Below, one piece after another: positions 58,272-64,000 of a DNA stretch of 64,000 bases (position 1 is the first letter of the stretch; each line of letters begins with the position of its first letter). The DNA comes from Yponomeuta sedellus. Lineage: Eukaryota; Arthropoda; Insecta; Lepidoptera; Yponomeutidae. A program made the position numbers and the translations under genes. The notes below the pieces were generated by a model. It searched no databases. It was given only the letters and a program-made list of their open reading frames with translations, and was not told the origin of the DNA. Where the stretch lies: positions 6,373,473-6,437,472 of the forward strand of contig OW203724.1 of assembly GCA_934045075.1 (NCBI GenBank). Reading direction: 5' to 3'.

Positions 58272-58467
58272 GCCGGCTTTTGACTGTAGGATGTAATTTA
58301 ATAATATTACATCTTGATAATATTTTATCGCCCGTCGTACTTTTTTTTAATTAGCTGTCATATTATTTTAGCACAGTGTGAACCGGTCTCGTACAAAGTG
58401 TATGACGAGCGATAAATTATCAAGATGTAATATAATGTTATATTACATCCCATAGTCAAAAGCCGGC
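58272..58467. mobile_element. MITE with arms of about 50 bp
   Basis: GCCGGCTTTTGACTGTAGGA at the left pairs with TCCCATAGTCAAAAGCCGGC at the right. The pairing extends through TTACATCTTGATAAT. It is 196 bases long and non-coding. Confidence 0.8.
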
Positions 58468-58469
58468 TT

Positions 58470-58726
58470 GAGACTCTAGGGCCTGAGCTTCTGTGGCTCC
58501 TTTTCCGTGGTGGTGGGGAAAGTCCGAGTGCAAAAAGCAAAAGCTATAAGTGAGAGGCGACACTCCCGCGCCGAGAAGCTAGCAAAGCATTTCGTTGGCG
58601 GTCGTCACCGAGCGGTACACCACGTGCCGGGCGAAGCTGAACGCTCGAAAGTGTTGGGGAAACTTGAAAGTGTGTGGGTTGACGACGCACCGTTTTGGAT
58701 TTCCGCGACGGCCCCAATTGCTTTTT
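58470..58726 (+). other. Possible first exon with 5' splice site
   Basis: This block is rich in CG (for example CGCGCCGAGAAGC, GCGGTCGTCACCGAGCGG) in an AT-rich region. It ends at TTTTTGTAAGTACC, a strong donor at 58727. No ATG opens a long frame, so it would be an untranslated first exon of a plus-strand gene lying outside the window. It could also be a repeat. Confidence 0.35.
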
Positions 58727-59189
58727 GTAAGTACCTAACTCACATTTTCTGCCATTGAATTTAACTGCATAGATATGCTGTGTTCGATGTGAATGCGTAA
58801 AACGACTATAAGTGCACCGAAACGATGTTTGACTTCAGGGAGAAATAAATGTTTTGACGTGACTCCTCGAGAAGCTCCGTGAGGAGTCGCATTCCGAAAA
58901 ATTTAAAGATTGACTTCTGTCGACTGTATTTTAAACTTTACATCTTAGTTGCGAAGTGTCCCGTAGAGAGCAATGTCGTCCTTAATGTAATTGATCAGAC
59001 TGAGCGTAAATAAATAATTTGGATAGACGTAATACCTATTACATAATTTAAAATCGACAGCCCGCAAAATACTACATAGCTGTGTATTGTGCGGGTCTAA
59101 CAGTATTTAAATAGTTTTCACTAAAGATCTATGAACAAACTGCAGCCTTCCTTATATTTCCGTTTCACCTTATAATAATAATAAATAAA
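58727..59189. other. Unassigned, possible intron start
   Basis: AT-rich sequence follows the putative splice donor. CTCCTCGAGAAGCTCCGTGAGGAG (58863-58886) is a short hairpin. Confidence 0.35.
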
Positions 59190-59378
59190 TATAATAAATA
59201 TTCACGGACATATTACACAGATCTCGTTAGCCCTATACTAAGTACAACTAAATGACTTGCATTATAGGTGCTAACTCGACGATAAATTTAATACAATAAA
59301 TACCTACATAAATAACATCCAAGACCCGAGACAAACTAGAAAAGTTCGTTTCCTAATTAGACCCGGCCGGGTTTCGAA
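59190..59378 (-). mobile_element. SINE-C copy
   Basis: It runs from AATATTCACGGACATATTAC to GACCCGGCCGGGTTTCGAACC, the reverse of 44518-44770. It is truncated before the A box. Confidence 0.75.
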
Positions 59379-60335
59379 CCTTCTTATTTCCGTAGCAAAG
59401 TCGCCCTTAACTGAGTAAATAGGTCGCGTGTAAAGTTTGATATGCTATCGACTGTATCCATAATAATTTTTATCTTGTTGGTTTAGTTGGTTGGTTTGCA
59501 GGCTTCCCTATCAAATCGGAGGTTGGATTGCCTTTCGACGTCGACGTTACCGTACTTGATTTCTGCAAATACCTTTAGTCATGCTGTTTATTTTTTGTTT
59601 GTTGTGCCCCTGTCATTCATTACCAAAGACAAAACTCCAAGATTATTTATTTGTCAACCACGATATTGTTACATTAAACACGTCTTCTACATTTATACAT
59701 CTTCCGGACTTTAGGGGGGACTTATGCTGGAGCTTAGAGAGAGCGGCATTGCTTATCATTGAAATATACCTCTATTACAACACCTCACCATGAACAATAA
59801 TTATGTCGATTATTTTTATTTCTATTCATTTATAAGGTAAACTTATAGGCGGCTAATTGTACTCTGTATCTTAGCATGTTTTATCATACATATGTGATGT
59901 GGAGTGCTATAAAGAATATTCTTATCTTAAACTTACTGGTATTTGAAAAAAACATAATCAGTCAGTTTTCAATATTGCATCAAAAATTATTGCATAAAAC
60001 TTTTTTTAGGTTGGTGATTAATTAGTTAATGAGTAGTATTTAATTTGTGACCTATGAATGTGGGTAAGTATGCTATTTCTTTTTTGGCTATAGCATGGCT
60101 ATTCTGTGATGAATATATCGCAATTAAACTAGAATCGTAAAGTGAATATTAGGATTTATTTGATATAGTTTCCTGTGATCTTTGGTAATTCTTATTGGCC
60201 TTGGTGATGGCACTGGAAAGTACACATGGGATCTCCTTAACGGATAAGAGAAGAGTAGAACCTTTGGTTTGAGCTTATTTGATAGGTAGGTAACAAAAAT
60301 TACTATTTGAGTGAAATTGCTTCTTTCATAGCATT
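59379..60335. other. No gene recognised
   Basis: Short frames at 59487-59714 and 59581-59793 overlap in different phases and lack motifs. Confidence 0.4.
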
Positions 60336-60339
60336 TCGT

Positions 60340-60705
60340 TATCAACCCTTATATGTCCCCACTGCTGGGGGACGGGTCTCTTCCTACTTCGCAGGAAGGT
60401 TAGGCCATACTCTAACACGGGGGCCAAGTCCGGGTTGGTGGAGGATTGTAAGACAGTGGCGGGCCTTACTGTCAGAAGTTTTTAAGCCGCGCATAAGGCC
60501 TCTGATAAGGCTTAACGACTGCCATTACATGACAGCCGGCACCAACGGCTTAACGTGCCTTGCGAAGCACGGAAGCGCTCGGAAAAATGCCACTAGCGCT
60601 AGTCACGGAACGGTCAACCATCCTGCACCTGACCGCGCCTGTTGTTGCTTAACTCAAGTGATTGATTCCAATCACTCGGTTCGCCTAGGCCACCAGCGCT
60701 TCATA
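60340..60705 (-). mobile_element. SINE-A, near full length
   Basis: It runs from TATCAACCCTTATATGTCCC to GCCTAGGCCACCAGCGCTTC, matching the whole 8632-8996 copy in reverse with scattered changes. Confidence 0.85.
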
Positions 60706-60953
60706 TTATGTAGCATAGCATTCATAGCAATTATGTTGTAATTATCCAAGTACCACATTTTTGAATTTATTACTCACCAGCTCCCCCGATAAACTTCGGA
60801 CCGCTACAGAATGACAGATTAAAAGACAAACAATGAATCGGTTTCTACGATCCTTTGTTGCCATGGCAACGCAATAAATACATATCTCAGAGTTAGGCTT
60901 GAAGAAGGTTACGGTAGCAGTAAATTGTCGTGGTAGTATGCGCAAGCGTTCCC

Positions 60954-61188
60954 GGGTGAATCTACACAAATTGTCGTCGTCATTGTCCTTGGAAGTGTCA
61001 CACTTATTATGTTGTCAGTGCAACAGTTGTTAGAGATATTTTTATTTCTATATTAGTTGGAGTTGACTGACAAACTTACATACTAAAACGACAATAACTG
61101 TATTCTTAGTACATTTCTGTTGTGCTGAGAACTGTGAGAGATTAATGAGAACAATGACGAATTAGCGACAATTCGTGTAGATCCACCC
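60954..61188. mobile_element. MITE with imperfect terminal repeats
   Basis: GGGTGAATCTACACAAATTG at the left pairs with CAATTCGTGTAGATCCACCC at the right. Inner TCATTGT and ACAATGA continue the pairing. Length is 235 bases. Confidence 0.65.
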
Positions 61189-61254
61189 GTGGCCCCTTGC
61201 GTTACACTCCGGATGACATTTAAATTGTATTTATCACGAAATTTCTATTATCAT

Positions 61255-61620
61255 TGACTGACTGGATCACACTCATAACCTCTGGACTGAAAGAGGATGT
61301 AGTGACTAGAATTGAGAAAGGAATGTTGCGTTGGTTTGGACATGTGGGGAGGATGAAGGAAGAAAACTTGACGAAACAAATATATATTGCGAATGTGAGT
61401 GGAAGGGCTGGTAATGGACGTCCCAGGTAGACATACATCGACCAAATAGGGGATGTATTAGCAAAAGGGAGGATAAAAAGTACCCGCAACCGGCGTGCGT
61501 GCATGCAACGACTTATGAACGTTGATGACGCGAAGGTGATCTGTCAGGATCGTGTCAAGTGGTAGTCCCCGGTCTCTGCCTACCCCTCTGGGATACAGGC
61601 GTGAAGTTATTTAATGTATG
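61255..61620 (+). pseudogene. RTE-type LINE, 3' end of the reverse transcriptase
   Basis: The plus strand reads as the C-terminus of an RTE-family protein: GMLRWFGHVGRMKEENL, GRAGNGRPR, a stop, TYIDQIGDVLAKG, STRNRRACMQRL, then AYPSG. Premature stops show it is dead. The upstream RT and endonuclease are missing, as usual for 5'-truncated insertions. Related tails occur at 34577, 45930 and their copies. Confidence 0.75.
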
Positions 61621-61837
61621 TAATATATTCAAAGGTCATCAATCAAGGTATTAAACCAGAGCTAAATCTAGCCTGGTGTCAAACTGGAGCCTTATATCTA
61701 CGCTTTGCCGCTGCAGTATTTTGTGTATTAAGCTTAGAAGTTGACAAAAGTTGGAGTTAATTAGGGATGGTATAGTCGTATGTTATCCCGCATCTTAACG
61801 GCAGTGAACTTGAAATTGGCCCTCAGCTCTTCTACAA

Positions 61838-62190
61838 GAGTTGGTAGTTCAGTGGGTACAACAATGGACTCGCAGGCGAGAAACCCAGGTTCGATCCCCA
61901 GTGCGGGCATGTACCAATTACTTTGTTTAATTTCAAGATATTGTACATTTGCTAATTTGTAGTCGCAATAACACACGCTTTGGTGATGGAAAACATCGTG
62001 AGGAAACCCGCGGATTGGTTGTCTCTGCACGAATTGCGTAGTCAGTCTTTCCTGTGGTCTAGGCCGACTAAGCTGTCAGGATGGTATAGGTGCTGGGCAA
62101 GCCTACACCATTTAAAATCATGTCCCAGGCACTGCAGTATCCGAGTGGTCTCTTCACCCATCTAGTGTGAGTGAAGATGCCACTGGACGC
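61838..62190 (+). repeat. SINE with tRNA-like head (types E/F)
   Basis: GTTGGTAGTTCAGTGGGTAC and GGTTCGATCCCCAGTGCGG resemble A and B boxes. CATCGTGAGGAAACCCGCGG and GTCTAGGCCGACTAAGCTG follow. The latter part recurs in reverse at 11570-11810. Confidence 0.6.
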
Positions 62191-63505
62191 TGTATAAATC
62201 ATCTCATTATGTAGAGCTGCTATATTACATTTAGTTGGAACAAGCAGCAGTCTTGACTGGCTTTTCTTCGTTACAAATGGAAAATAATTCAAAAAAATAT
62301 TAAGCTGAAATAAAAAACTATTTGGAGACTAAGCTTCAAGGAATACAAGAAAAATACTCAAAGATTTTTTTGTACTTTTATTTCAGAGAAAAATGACAAA
62401 TTATAAAATAAATAGAAAAACCGGCACAGCGGCTCTACAGAGTTGCCTTTGTCACCCAATGTCAACTGTCAACAAAGTTGCACTCAAAGAGTATATATTA
62501 AAAAAACTTAAAAAAGCAACTATTATAGTTAGAGTGAGACAAGCTTATCTGACCCGGTGACGGCGTCACTTTTTTCATAGTAAACTTGACGTTTCCATAA
62601 AAAAATTTGAAACGTTGCAATGACAAGTTTTTTTTCAAGTAAAGTAAAGTAGAGGCAAAGATTATGTTTTATGTTGCCTTCTAGCCTACGTCACTTCCGG
62701 TTCTAAAAAATCAACTTTAAAACTTAAAAATAACTATTATTGTAAAGAAATACGACCGAAGAAAAAATACGTGTCCCCTATTGTTCTGTTCTCTTCTCGA
62801 AAAAGCAATAAAATCATCTTCATTTTTGCACTGTTGTGTATTGAAGGATGACCAATCCAGTATAATAAACAGACAAACGGCATTCTGTGAATAACCTTGT
62901 ACAAAAGACTTAGCAGTGTGTGAGTCCTACTATACCTCAGGTTGAGTGTATTTGTCTTGACTAAATACGGAGAGATTGTATGTTTGTATTGACTAAATAT
63001 GATGTCTTTTAGGAATGGAGTGCGCGAAACGCTTACATGCATTTGAATACCTTGAACGTCGTTAGCTGTTTAAACAAAGTATTTCCCGTAGACCACATCA
63101 CGGTAGTCAAATTTTGATGGCACAAAGCCTAAATACTACAGCTGCTAACTATTATATATAACCTACACTGAACTATACTATGATATTGACATATTGCATT
63201 AATACATTGTGTCAACCATTTTCGTCCTTAGGGCCTCGATTTTGTTAGTCCATTATAGTACAATGACAGATACAAGGTCGGGTCTTTGACGCCTATTTAC
63301 TTATTGAAATTTTCAATTCAGAAAACGGCAATTTATTACTATAGAAGGCAAGGCGTGCTCATGATACATGCAAGTTTTTTCTTCTGTTAAGTAGTTCCGG
63401 TATCTTTATAACAATTAACAAAATCCTGCTGCTTAGGGTTGGTATTATCCGAGCAACAATGGATAATACCATAGTTATTATTGTCGTTAACGAAAATACA
63501 ACCAC
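62191..63505. other. No gene recognised
   Basis: AT-rich DNA. The minus-strand 101-codon frame at 62737-63042 has no recognisable motif. Confidence 0.4.
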
Positions 63506-63507
63506 AC

Positions 63508-63705
63508 TTGACGACCTCTGTGGCGCAGCGGTAGCGCGTCCTACCATGCAAGAGGTCCCGGGTTCGAACCCCGGCGGGGACAAAAAAAACCCCAGATCTT
63601 CGATGTTTACATGTTTGTGATGTCGTTGTTTCTGGTTCCCACGACACAGTGTATCCTAGAGCAGAAGCAATGTATGTGTCTGTATGTAAATATTATGTTA
63701 CTTTT
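63508..63705 (+). mobile_element. SINE-D, full tRNA-derived copy
   Basis: CTCTGTGGCGCAGCGGTAGC (A box), GGTTCGAACCCCGGC (B box), an A-run, then CCCAGATCTTCGATGTTTAC and GTTTCTGGTTCCCACGACAC. It ends with TGTATGTAAATATTATGTTA. The intact head defines this family. Confidence 0.75.
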
Positions 63706-64000
63706 TTGTTTTTCTCAAGCATGATAGGAAATTTGAGCATTATTTTGACTACTTTCTTCGAGATAAATCAAAACTGCTATGGTACCTGCTAAATATCTGC
63801 AAGCAGCGGCCGGCAAAAGGTATACAAACATCCATATTGGTCGTATTTAGCAACCAAATAAACAGTAAAAATAAATGTAATTTGAAAATTAATTAATAAA
63901 TTAATAAATGGAATCCAAACATGGCAACCAAGGGAGTAACTTATTAAAGATTATTAGAAAGAAATAGAAAACTTTATTTAAGAAAAACAAATCGACACTT
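63706..64000. other. Window edge, nothing assigned
   Basis: AT-rich sequence without a recognisable feature. Confidence 0.4.

Noticed and set aside
58507..58758. 83-codon frame in the CG-rich block
   Set aside because: It begins with GTG and crosses a strong splice donor, so it is unlikely to be translated as such.

Overview
The window looks like repeat-rich, AT-rich non-coding DNA from an insect, most likely a moth or butterfly. The evidence is the set of interspersed repeats: at least five SINE-like families, several with tRNA-like A/B boxes, RTE- and Dong-like non-LTR remnants, mariner, and many short fold-back MITEs. I see no complete ordinary host gene. The only intact long reading frames belong to mobile elements. 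One GC-rich block near 58.5 kb, ending in a good 5' splice site, could be the first exon of a host gene.

Layout. 1-3.7 kb: a complete 2,944-bp cut-and-paste transposon (723-3666). Its two-exon gene encodes a RAG1/Transib-type DDE transposase. A 5-bp target duplication (CTATG) flanks it, and its ends begin with RSS-heptamer-like CAC..TG. 3.7-8.1 kb: a GC-rich repeat full of GGCCTTCGGCC hairpins, split by a reverse-strand LINE with a 972-residue endonuclease/RT frame. 8.3-11.2 kb: tandem-like repeat families, a SINE with a 13-bp target duplication, an (ACAT)n block and two 394-bp tandem units. 11-19 kb: mostly unassigned AT-rich DNA with palindromes, SINE pieces, a MITE and a CpG-rich patch.

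19.08-22.19 kb: an eroded DNA transposon with matching terminal repeats and a 4-bp duplication (TTCA). 23.3-30.05 kb: a nested pair, an old outer LTR element with a tRNA-Lys-type primer site interrupted by a young Ty3/gypsy element (24901-28997). The inner element has identical 198-bp LTRs, TSD TTAT and intact pol, but its gag is gutted. 30.2-31.0 kb: a dead mariner. 32.9-39.3 kb: a roughly 3-kb direct tandem duplication.

36.05-57.51 kb: a giant near-perfect palindrome. Arms of about 10.6 and 10.8 kb meet inside a tRNA-derived SINE at 46697-46700. Every repeat in the left arm (Dong-like fragment, SINEs, MITEs, RTE tails) reappears in mirror order in the right arm. Visible differences are a few bases and the length of an (AAT)n tract. 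It is either a very recent inverted duplication or an assembly join of haplotypes or strands. 57.5-64 kb: more SINEs, two MITEs and an RTE tail.

The elements do not form a pathway. The window records successive insertion, nesting and local duplication. The most notable item is the apparently intact RAG1-like transposon with asymmetric ends.
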